Part shown: one piece after another, positions 9,894-17,386 of the stretch | Numbering within the stretch: position 1 is the first letter of the stretch | How the letters are laid out: the number at the start of each line of letters is the position of its first letter | DNA from: Anaerolineae bacterium | GTDB taxonomy: Bacteria; Chloroflexota; Anaerolineae; Anaerolineales; Villigracilaceae | NCBI GenBank assembly: GCA_018645405.1 | Contig: JABGOQ010000048.1 | Location: 1-40,055 of the forward strand | Length of the DNA stretch: 40,055 bases | Direction: 5' to 3' | Translations under genes and position numbers: made by a program | Notes under the pieces: generated by a model | What the model saw: the letters and a program-made list of their open reading frames with translations, nothing else | What the model was told of the DNA's origin: nothing | The model's database searches: none

Positions 9894-10421
9894 CTACTCC
9901 GCAACCCTCACCACTGCCGGGCGGATAATACGCTCACCGAGCATATATCCCTCTTGCAATACTTCGGCAACTTGTCCGCTTTCATGCTCATCACTTTTAA
10001 CTTGCCCAATCGCCTCGTGAAAATTCGGGTCAAACTCCGCCCCCTCTGCTTCGATACGAGTAATATTTTCAGCATCCAAAACACCTTCCAATTTGCGATA
10101 AATCAGTTGGATTCCCTCCACCCAAGGGTCTTCAGGCGCATTTTGTAAAGCCCGCAACATATCGTCCATCACGGGCAAAAATCGCTTAATAATATCGCCT
10201 TTCATATCCTGGCGCTCTTGCACGCGGTTTCGTTCAACACGTTTTTTATAATTTGCAAAATCAGCTCTTGCACGCAAGATATCGTTTTCTTTTTCAGCGA
10301 GAGCGACCATCACACTTTCAAACTCTTCAGACGAGACCATTTCTTGCTCAACAACTTCTGCTACAGTCTCAGCGACGGTCTCTTCCACTTCTTCTTTTTT
10401 AGATTTTTTCTTCTTTGCCAT
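9894..10421 (-). CDS. grpE: nucleotide exchange factor GrpE
   Basis: GrpE releases ADP from DnaK. The protein has 175 residues. A Lys-rich start (MAKKKKSKKEEVEE) and an acidic stretch lead into a long helix (about 35-85) with the family segment RARADFANYKKRVERNRVQERQD. The small beta domain carries the signature VAEVLQEGYMLGERIIRPAVVRVAE. It lies downstream of hrcA after a 153-nt spacer and upstream of dnaK, in a CIRCE-controlled operon. Confidence 0.96.
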   Translation of the reverse strand: MAKKKKSKKEEVEETVAETVAEVVEQEMVSSEEFESVMVALAEKENDILRARADFANYKKRVERNRVQERQDMKGDIIKRFLPVMDDMLRALQNAPEDPWVEGIQLIYRKLEGVLDAENITRIEAEGAEFDPNFHEAIGQVKSDEHESGQVAEVLQEGYMLGERIIRPAVVRVAE

Positions 10422-10574
10422 TTTTTTACTCTTTTATTTTTTAGGATGGATGAAAAGCCGTCACGCACGTGTTTTGGGCTTACGTGCCCTCAATCAACAT
10501 CTACGGTGCTTCAACTTTTTCCTACCAAACCAATCTTCAATATTTTCCCGATCCATTCTGCTTCGGGGATAATC

Positions 10575-11606
10575 TCACATCTTCATCGCTCTATTTTCTG
10601 CCATCAAACCACTCAACAAATCTGCCATATAACGAACGGTCGGAATTGTTCGCGCATAAGGCATTCGCATTGGGCCAAGCACACCGAGCGTACCCGTCGC
10701 CTGACCGGGGATGCCATATCTCGACAGCACCATCGAACATTCTTTCAACTCTTCCCAACCATCATCGCCGCCAATTAGAACCTGCACCCCCCCAACATTA
10801 GAATCAACAGCCGAGCTGGAGAGCATATCTTTTAATAGCGAGCGTTCATCAAAAAAACGGAGCGTACGCCTGCCTTCATCTGATCCTGCAAAAGATGGTT
10901 CAGCGAGAATATTCTCCATTCCATCCATATAAATTTCACCAGAAGAACCTGCACTACGTTTCTGCATCTCATCTTGAACAAGAAGAAGAATATCCTTCTC
11001 TAGCAAATCTGAGCGTTTAGGTAAAAGAGAGAGAGCCTCTACCGATAAAGAATCTAAACTTATATTTAATCGTTCTGCAACCTGGCTCAATCTTTCCTGT
11101 GGGATAGGTTCAGCCAACGTAAGAATTTGCTGTGAGACTTCTCCACCAGCAAAAACCAACACCATTAAAATTTGCCGTCCTTGTGTAGAGATAAGCTCAA
11201 CATGCTTAAAAAGCATTTGCTCATTTCTCGGCGCAGTGACCAGAGAAACCGCCTGCGTCTGATGTGCCAAAACAGATGCAGCAAGAATCATCCACTCATT
11301 GCTATTTGAACGCGTCTGCGCAAATTGATGAGAAATCGTTCGTTGTACCGCATTTGGCAGATCAGCGTTTTTCATCACCTGCCGGATGAAATAACGGTAC
11401 CCAGCCTCGGTCGGGATTCGTCCCGTCGTTGTGCGTAAATATCCCATTTCTGTGAGGGCGCGCATCTCATTGCGAATCGTCGCAGAACTGACATCCAATT
11501 TATAATTTTTAACGAGCGATTTTGAGCCAACTGATTGTCCGCTATCAATATATTCGCGCACAATCAGCATCAAGATTCTTTTTTGGCGTTCAGTCAGTGT
11601 TTTCAT
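10575..11606 (-). CDS. hrcA: heat-inducible transcription repressor HrcA
   Basis: HrcA binds CIRCE operators and represses class I heat-shock genes. The protein has 343 residues, a normal length. The N-terminal winged helix covers about 1-75 (ERQKRILMLIVREYIDSGQSVGSKSLVKNY, then SSATIRNEM and TGRIPTEAGYRYF). The HrcA core and dimerisation domain follow, ending with IPGQATGTLGVLGPMRMPYARTIPTVRYMADLLSGLMAE. It is the first gene of the operon and is itself behind a CIRCE, so it is autoregulated. Confidence 0.97.
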   Translation of the reverse strand: MKTLTERQKRILMLIVREYIDSGQSVGSKSLVKNYKLDVSSATIRNEMRALTEMGYLRTTTGRIPTEAGYRYFIRQVMKNADLPNAVQRTISHQFAQTRSNSNEWMILAASVLAHQTQAVSLVTAPRNEQMLFKHVELISTQGRQILMVLVFAGGEVSQQILTLAEPIPQERLSQVAERLNISLDSLSVEALSLLPKRSDLLEKDILLLVQDEMQKRSAGSSGEIYMDGMENILAEPSFAGSDEGRRTLRFFDERSLLKDMLSSSAVDSNVGGVQVLIGGDDGWEELKECSMVLSRYGIPGQATGTLGVLGPMRMPYARTIPTVRYMADLLSGLMAENRAMKM

Positions 11607-11619
11607 ATAGAATAGTTTC

Positions 11620-11646
11620 TTAGCACCTTGTCATTAAGGGTGCTAA
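11620..11646 (-). promoter_or_regulatory. CIRCE operator (HrcA binding site)
   Basis: Half sites TTAGCACCT and GGGTGCTAA are separated by 9 nt (9-9-9 layout), against the consensus TTAGCACTC-N9-GAGTGCTAA. The seven outer bases of each half match fully. It lies just downstream of the predicted transcription start and upstream of hrcA, the classical position for repression. Confidence 0.92.
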
Positions 11647-11660
11647 AGCACTAAAAAACG

Positions 11661-11689
11661 ATGATACCATGCGCAAAAATGAGCGTCAA
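11661..11689 (-). promoter_or_regulatory. hrcA operon promoter
   Basis: On the minus strand there is a TTGACG -35 (11684-11689), a 17-nt spacer and a TATCAT -10 (11661-11666), a sigma-70 type. The start is predicted near 11654, so CIRCE lies at about +8 to +35. Confidence 0.82.
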
Positions 11690-11708
11690 ATAAGAGCTTT
11701 GTTAACAG

Positions 11709-11736
11709 AAAAAGCCGCCAAATTCGGCGGCTTTTG
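11709..11736 (-). terminator. terminator of the Ser/Thr kinase gene
   Basis: Perfect 10-bp arms (AAAAGCCGCC and GGCGGCTTTT) close a 6-nt loop, with U-rich sequence on the minus strand. It lies 20 nt after the kinase stop codon and just upstream of the hrcA promoter. Confidence 0.88.
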
Positions 11737-11755
11737 TAAAGACTAAATAAACTTT

Positions 11756-13906
11756 TTATGGAAGTGGTCTCCAAACTGGATCAAAATCATTAGCAGGGTC
11801 TGTGGTCACCTGTGTACGGGATGCTCCAGCTACTGTCATGACGTATATTTCTTTATTATCGCCATCCTTACCTTCAAAGACAAGCCAGAAACCATCTTCA
11901 GAATAATCTACATCCTGCACAGGGAGGGGGGCTGCCCCAACATCTATCCCTTCGGTGCCGCGGTTTTCGTAGCTAATGCTCATCAACCAAGTTCTTACGG
12001 GAATACCTGCGTAATATTGGTTATAAAGAATAACTGTTCCATCGGGAGACCAAATGGGAAGAACATTCCAAACTGTGTAATTACTCGCAGTAACCTGTTC
12101 TGGTGATTGTCCTGTATCTGTCATTGTCCAGATTTGATACGCACTATATCTTTTTATTGCGTAAGCGATCTGATTTCCAAAAGGCGACCAAGCCGGGTAA
12201 CGAGCAAATTCATCTTTATCCGTATTCGTCAATCTCAACACAGAGTCATCATCCAGATTGATGGAATAAATCTGCATATAGCCATCTCGTAAAGATGTGA
12301 AAGCAATATGTTTGCCATCGGGCGACCAAGTCGGTTCAAAATCTCCACCGGGAGCAGAGGGGAGTGGTGTCAGGTTTGTGCCATCGGCGTCAACAATATA
12401 GAGGCTTGCACCCTTGAAAACATCTTGGTCTAATTCGCACGGGGCAACAAAAACAATCTTCTCTCCATCGGGAGACCAAGCAGGTTGACAAGCTCCTTCA
12501 GTCAGATTAGTGACTGGGTGAATACCATTACCTTCGGTATTTGCCATATATATTTGGGGTGCACCAGTACGATCAGAAACAAAGGCGATTTGTCCCGCAC
12601 CTCCACCAATTGGTGTGGGCGAGGGCGTAGGTGTATCTGTAGGTGTTGGTGTCAGCGTCGGTTCTGGCGTATCTGTTGGGGTTGGCTCCAATGTTGACGT
12701 CGCGGTTGGTGATTCTGTTTCAATAACAGCAGCAGCCATCTCTTCTGTTGGTGTTAGCTCAGGAATGGGCGCAGATGTGGCAGTCGGTGTAGAGATAATG
12801 CCCCATTGAGAAAGCATAGCGGGGAACTGTGGGTAATAAAAAGCCAATGCGGCAATACCACCAAAAACAATTATCATCTGTAATAAAAAGCGAACAAATT
12901 TCCAACGGCTTTTTCGACGTTTTTGTCGCGGTGTTTCTGTTGTTGTTGGGGGAGATACTGATTGAGAACCAAGTGGAACACCAACTGAAGGAGGTTCACT
13001 TATAGGGTTATCTTCTGTAGAGTTTTTTTCAATGGAAGCCAAGGGCACAGAAGGAGAAGGGGCGATAGTAAAATCGTCTTCAATCAGTCGTTGCGTTTTG
13101 GAATTGGCTGAAAGCAAAGCTTTCCTGAATTCTTCAGCTGTTTGAAAGCGGTCATCCGCTTCAATTTTCATTGCCTTTTCGACGGCATTCGCCAAACGGC
13201 GAGACACTTTTGCAGCACGTTTACGAACAGGGGTTAGTTCGGCATTTTCCATTGCACGTGCTAATCCATCTTCAGGAATCACACCAGTTAGCGCGGCATA
13301 GAGAGTTGCCCCCAATGAATATATATCTGTACGTGGATCGGTGCGTGCTGTTCCATATTGCTCAGGTGGTGAGTAACCAGGTGTCATGGCACGCGCACCT
13401 GTTGTCGTAACCTGACTGCCTTGAACCACTTTTGCCAAACCAAAATCTACAAGGAAAATCTCTCCATCTGGCGAGATTTTGACATTTCCGGGTTTTACAT
13501 CACGATGCAAAATAGGTGGTTTACGCGTATGGAGATAGGTAAGTGCTTTGCTCATCGCCGCACCAATTAAGATCACCTCGTCATCGGGTAAGAAATTGGT
13601 GCGCTCCATGCGTTGACGGAGGTCTTCACCTTCTATATAGTCCATGACAAGGTATTGACCTTGATCGCCAATCACGAAGTGGTCGGTAACACGCGTTAAA
13701 TTTGAATGGCGCAAATTTGCTAAAATAACGGCTTCAAGCCTAAATTGGCGTGCGTATTCGTCTGTCGTAAAGAGATTTTCTTTAACAGCAACATCCACCC
13801 CGAGGTTTTCATCCACCGCGCGATAAACTGATCCCATCCCCCCCTGCCCCAGAATTTCTACTATACGATAACGATTATGAAGGAGTGCACCGCGTTCAAG
13901 CGTCAT
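11756..13906 (-). CDS. membrane Ser/Thr protein kinase with C-terminal PD40 beta-propeller
   Basis: This is a 716-residue PknB-like kinase. The kinase domain covers about 8-265: glycine loop GQGGMGSVY (about 20-28), catalytic Lys in VAVKEN (about 42), HRDVKPGNVKI, DFGLAK, and SPPEQYG as the APE region. A basic juxtamembrane stretch (RQKRRKSRW) leads to one membrane helix (FLLQMIIVFGGIAALAFYY). A Thr/Pro-rich linker (TPTDTPTPSPTP) follows, then about six TolB/PD40 repeats with AWSPDGEKIVF-type motifs that should fold as an external beta-propeller. I chose the ATG at 13906, which has GGAG upstream; the TTG six codons earlier overlaps that site. The layout suggests a sensor kinase, but the ligand is unknown. 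Confidence 0.93.
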   Translation of the reverse strand: MTLERGALLHNRYRIVEILGQGGMGSVYRAVDENLGVDVAVKENLFTTDEYARQFRLEAVILANLRHSNLTRVTDHFVIGDQGQYLVMDYIEGEDLRQRMERTNFLPDDEVILIGAAMSKALTYLHTRKPPILHRDVKPGNVKISPDGEIFLVDFGLAKVVQGSQVTTTGARAMTPGYSPPEQYGTARTDPRTDIYSLGATLYAALTGVIPEDGLARAMENAELTPVRKRAAKVSRRLANAVEKAMKIEADDRFQTAEEFRKALLSANSKTQRLIEDDFTIAPSPSVPLASIEKNSTEDNPISEPPSVGVPLGSQSVSPPTTTETPRQKRRKSRWKFVRFLLQMIIVFGGIAALAFYYPQFPAMLSQWGIISTPTATSAPIPELTPTEEMAAAVIETESPTATSTLEPTPTDTPEPTLTPTPTDTPTPSPTPIGGGAGQIAFVSDRTGAPQIYMANTEGNGIHPVTNLTEGACQPAWSPDGEKIVFVAPCELDQDVFKGASLYIVDADGTNLTPLPSAPGGDFEPTWSPDGKHIAFTSLRDGYMQIYSINLDDDSVLRLTNTDKDEFARYPAWSPFGNQIAYAIKRYSAYQIWTMTDTGQSPEQVTASNYTVWNVLPIWSPDGTVILYNQYYAGIPVRTWLMSISYENRGTEGIDVGAAPLPVQDVDYSEDGFWLVFEGKDGDNKEIYVMTVAGASRTQVTTDPANDFDPVWRPLP

Positions 13907-13949
13907 TAGACAAAATATCTCCAAAAAAATTAGATTCTTGTAGCTTGTG

Positions 13950-13958
13950 ATTATAACA
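13950..13958 (-). promoter_or_regulatory. kinase gene promoter (extended -10)
   Basis: On the minus strand the sequence reads TGTTATAAT, a perfect -10 with the TG extension. The -35 is poor. The start is predicted near 13943, giving a leader of about 37 nt that contains the GGAG ribosome binding site. Confidence 0.55.
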
Positions 13959-13968
13959 GAGAGCAGCC

Positions 13969-14955
13969 CTAGCGTTTAGACGAATCTGCTAAATTCATCT
14001 TAAGAAATATGAAAGGTGCGCCCCCTGAAACCCAAAAACCGACCAAACTATAGCGCAGATAGCGAAAAATATAAGCCATGAGATTTTCGCCTGAAGGAAA
14101 GATAAATTTCAGCCCAAGGTAAAAAATGACTAATCCCACCAAGCCAAGAAGATAGCGTAAGAAGCGTTGTTTAGCAGAGCCAGAAGCAAGATAGCCGCCG
14201 TGTTTTTCGATCCAAGCGAGACCGGCAAAGAGACCAAAGAGCGTTGCACTGGATGTAATAAGCCCACTGATAGAAAGAGGATTAGGTGCCTCGCCCCCAG
14301 CGCGAGCCGCATTTTGCATCCACGCTATGGGCATTGTCCAGTCTCTGAGCATCCACGCCACGAATCCGCCTACGAGAAGCAGAATCAGCGACCCTGAAAA
14401 GGCGGTGAGAATTTGCTTTGCGAGGGTTTGTTTTTTAGCCCACGCACCAACAGAATCCCATACGCGGTTCACGCTTACTAAAAGAATAAAACCTACTAAT
14501 AAACCAACAATAGTATCAAAGGGGAAGTGAACAGCAAGATAAAGGCGAGAGAGGCTAATACCAAGGATCAGAAAAATAGCAAGTGCCCAAACCCAACCTT
14601 TACGAAAGTAGCTCCCAACCATGCCCCAGATCGAAATGGCGTTTTGGGCATGCCCCGAAGGGACACCAAAAGAACTTTCAGCAGATAAAGCCTGCACTTC
14701 AGTATTGACCCAATAAGGGCGCGGCAAATGAAAAGCAAATTTGAAAATCGTATTTAGACCGCTAGAAAGGAGCATAATTACACCAATACGCAACCCCAAG
14801 GCGGCATCAAAACACCAATAGATTATGGGAAGCGCGAGAATATAAAAATCTTCTGTGCCCAAAAAGCTAAATAGCTTCATTGGGGCTAGTAGCCATTCTC
14901 CTAAGCTTTGGAAAGCTAAAATGATGCCAATGCCACTGTTAAGTAAGGTTTCCAT
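13969..14955 (-). CDS. PAP2 superfamily phosphatase, membrane
   Basis: This 328-residue polytopic membrane protein has the three phosphatase motifs of the PAP2 family. KxxxxxxRP is KFAFHLPRP (about residues 72-80), PSGH is at about 99-102, and SRxxxxxHxxxD is SRLYLAVHFPFD (about 136-147). Two further membrane segments follow these. Likely substrates are lipid phosphates such as phosphatidic acid or undecaprenyl pyrophosphate, probably at the outer face of the membrane. I chose the ATG at 14953-14955 because GGAGAGAG lies just upstream; the longer frame starts 21 codons earlier with an unlikely charged extension. It diverges from the transglutaminase gene. Confidence 0.92.
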   Translation of the reverse strand: METLLNSGIGIILAFQSLGEWLLAPMKLFSFLGTEDFYILALPIIYWCFDAALGLRIGVIMLLSSGLNTIFKFAFHLPRPYWVNTEVQALSAESSFGVPSGHAQNAISIWGMVGSYFRKGWVWALAIFLILGISLSRLYLAVHFPFDTIVGLLVGFILLVSVNRVWDSVGAWAKKQTLAKQILTAFSGSLILLLVGGFVAWMLRDWTMPIAWMQNAARAGGEAPNPLSISGLITSSATLFGLFAGLAWIEKHGGYLASGSAKQRFLRYLLGLVGLVIFYLGLKFIFPSGENLMAYIFRYLRYSLVGFWVSGGAPFIFLKMNLADSSKR

Positions 14956-15008
14956 TAATCTCTCTCCTTTTTCGCACTTATAAACTCTAGGGGGTGTTTT
15001 TTCTCTAG

Positions 15009-15037
15009 TTGACGACAACTATCCTTCATTGTACACT
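15009..15037 (+). promoter_or_regulatory. promoter of the transglutaminase-cyclase pair, with dyad
   Basis: A TTGACG -35 (15009-15014), a 17-nt spacer and a TACACT -10 (15032-15037) are visible. The -10 ends 6 nt before the ATG at 15044, so a leaderless transcript is predicted. TAGTTG-ACGA-CAACTA (15006-15021) is a 6-bp dyad overlapping the -35 and could be an operator; the regulator is unknown. Confidence 0.65.
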
Positions 15038-15043
15038 CAAAAG

Positions 15044-17368
15044 ATGCAGAAGTCATCTCAACAATGGCGGGATTTTCCCACAATCGCTTTGCTGGCAGCA
15101 ATCGTATTTACTGCCTCTGTCAGGCTGTCTGTTACTGAGTGGACACCTGATCTTGAGAGCATAAGAATCATCACATTTTTGGGTCTATTGCTTGGTCTCG
15201 CCCTTGGATTCAGTCGCCTAAATAAAATTCAGGCAATACTGCTCACACTAGGCTATAGCTTGGTAATCATTCCCTGGCAAGTAATTCGCATTACTGATCA
15301 AGAACATCTTGCAATTATTCGTATTGCTAAGGCTAGCAATAGACTTGGTTTTTCTTTGAAACAGCTACTTGAAGGGCAACCTGTAGACGATCATTTATTT
15401 TTCGTTGCGTTAATGAGTATCATCTTCTGGTTTACGGGATTATATGCCGTCTATGTTTTACTCCGTTCTCAAAATATTATAGCGGCGTTATTTCCTTCCA
15501 CGCTAATTATCCTGATAATCCAATATTATGATCAAGCAAGGGAATCTTCTCTTTGGGGGATTGGCTTCTATTTCTTTTTTGCTCTAATTTTATTGGGCCG
15601 ACTAAATTATCTTGAAGATAGAAAGCGCTGGGTTAAAGAAAATGTCTTTGTCGATTCTGGGATTGGTATGGATGTCACAATAATCACATTTTCTGCGATT
15701 GCTGTTATTGTCTTACTTGCCTGGAGTATTCCCAGCTCGCGCGCGGAATGGGCGGCGTTAGCAAATTGGTGGCAAGATTCAACGAGTTCTTTAGCAGATA
15801 CACAAAAACATCTAGATAATGCTTTAGCATCTATAGAAGAACAAACTGTTGAAGATAGTAGTGATCTATATAGTTCCAGATTGTTTTTAGGGGAGCAACC
15901 CTATCAAAGTAGCGAAGTGCTTTTTACTGCACGCGTATTAACAAAAGAGCTGGCTCAACGCTATTATTGGAAAATGCGCATTTATGATACATATAGCGAT
16001 GGGCATTGGAGCTATACACAAGATATTCCCAACACATATATCCCTGCGCAAACTGAAATAATTGCTCCCGATATAGACACCAGTTTTTCTCAAGAGATTC
16101 TGTTTACGAATAAAATTTCGTCTCAAAGTATGCTCATACTCGTTCAACAACCCATCTCTATTAGTACAAGTACACGTGCGGCTTTTGTGCCACTTTCTGA
16201 GGGAGGCATGGATGTTAATCGTTTGCTTGCGCAACCAACATTGGAATTGAATGAAACGTATACAGTAAAATCTGCTCTCGTTAAGCCTACTGTTGCTCAA
16301 ATGCGTCAGGCAGGGACCAATTATCCGGAATGGGTTAGTGAACGTTATTTGCAACTCCCCGAGGATTTCTCTGAAAATGTCAGAGAACTTGCCTTGCAAC
16401 TCGCTGCAGAGAAAAACACGCCTTATGATGTGGCATCTGCTACGACGAACTACCTTCGCTCTGAGATCATTTATAATGAAAAGATACCTGCCCCGCCAAA
16501 AAATATAGACCCAATTGAATGGTTTCTCATAATTCAAAAAGAGGGATTTTGTAATTATGCAGCCTCTGCTAATGTGGTTATGTTACGGGCTGCGGGCATC
16601 CCGGCCAGGCTGGCTGTTGGATTTGCTCAAGGGGAAAGGGATGAAGAGGGTAATTTCCTTATTAAGCAAGGAAATGCTCATGCGTGGACTGAAGTTTATT
16701 TTCCTGAGATTGGTTGGGTAGAGTTTGAGGCAACATCCAGCGAAACCTTGCTTGTGCGTCCATCTGGTGTTGTTTCAGAAGCGCCTACTGGACCAGAAGA
16801 TATGCTCTCGGGACGTATGCTAAATATGCTGGGCGAAAACGAAGAAGGCGATAATCTTCTTCTGCCGAATTTTGAAGAAGTTATCATTTTTGAAACTGTT
16901 CAAGATGAATCCAAAATAAATAGCCGCAGATTATTTTTTTGGGGTATGATTATTTTGTTAACGGTATCTGTTTTCTACGGGATATGGTATCTTAGCCGGA
17001 AGCAAGTTTTGGTCACGCGCGGGGTGCGGTTTTTCGTCCAATTATATGAGCGAAACAACCTTGCTATTCCCAAGTGGTTGATGCGATTGGTGCGCTGGAG
17101 CGAGACGACGCCGATTGCACGTGCTTTTTACGGCATCAATACAAGTTTGCGCTTGTTGGGAGCAGAAATCCCGCCGCATCTTACTCCGCAAGAGAGATCG
17201 GCTGTCTTGGTAAAGCTGATTCCTGAAAAGAAAGAAGAAATTACTCTCTTGTTAGCAGAGCATGAAAAAACATTATTCACCCCGAACGAAGGGGATATAA
17301 ATATTGCCCAAAACGCTAGTCTTGCAATTCGTTGGCATACGTTAAAAAGAAGATTCGGGTCCCTTTAA
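15044..17368 (+). CDS. TgpA-like transmembrane transglutaminase-domain protein
   Basis: This 774-residue protein has an N-terminal block of about six membrane helices (about 10-230, with SIPSSRAEW after the last). A periplasmic or external region follows, containing a transglutaminase core. The catalytic Cys503 lies in EGFCNYAASANVVMLRAAGIPAR and His546 in NAHAWTEVYFPEIGW. The third triad position is Glu (VEFEATSS), where Asp is more usual. Another membrane helix lies near 630-650, then a cytoplasmic tail resembling DUF4129. Its substrate is unknown; homologues are envelope proteins. I chose the ATG at 15044 rather than the TTG at 15029, because the predicted transcription start coincides with 15044. 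The cyclase gene follows after 18 nt. Confidence 0.88.
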   Translation: MQKSSQQWRDFPTIALLAAIVFTASVRLSVTEWTPDLESIRIITFLGLLLGLALGFSRLNKIQAILLTLGYSLVIIPWQVIRITDQEHLAIIRIAKASNRLGFSLKQLLEGQPVDDHLFFVALMSIIFWFTGLYAVYVLLRSQNIIAALFPSTLIILIIQYYDQARESSLWGIGFYFFFALILLGRLNYLEDRKRWVKENVFVDSGIGMDVTIITFSAIAVIVLLAWSIPSSRAEWAALANWWQDSTSSLADTQKHLDNALASIEEQTVEDSSDLYSSRLFLGEQPYQSSEVLFTARVLTKELAQRYYWKMRIYDTYSDGHWSYTQDIPNTYIPAQTEIIAPDIDTSFSQEILFTNKISSQSMLILVQQPISISTSTRAAFVPLSEGGMDVNRLLAQPTLELNETYTVKSALVKPTVAQMRQAGTNYPEWVSERYLQLPEDFSENVRELALQLAAEKNTPYDVASATTNYLRSEIIYNEKIPAPPKNIDPIEWFLIIQKEGFCNYAASANVVMLRAAGIPARLAVGFAQGERDEEGNFLIKQGNAHAWTEVYFPEIGWVEFEATSSETLLVRPSGVVSEAPTGPEDMLSGRMLNMLGENEEGDNLLLPNFEEVIIFETVQDESKINSRRLFFWGMIILLTVSVFYGIWYLSRKQVLVTRGVRFFVQLYERNNLAIPKWLMRLVRWSETTPIARAFYGINTSLRLLGAEIPPHLTPQERSAVLVKLIPEKKEEITLLLAEHEKTLFTPNEGDINIAQNASLAIRWHTLKRRFGSL

Positions 17369-17386
17369 TTATTTCGAGAAAAAATT

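Noticed and set aside
15029-15043. TTG at 15029 as start of the transglutaminase gene
   Set aside because: It lies upstream of the predicted transcription start and overlaps the -10 region; ATG 15044 fits better.
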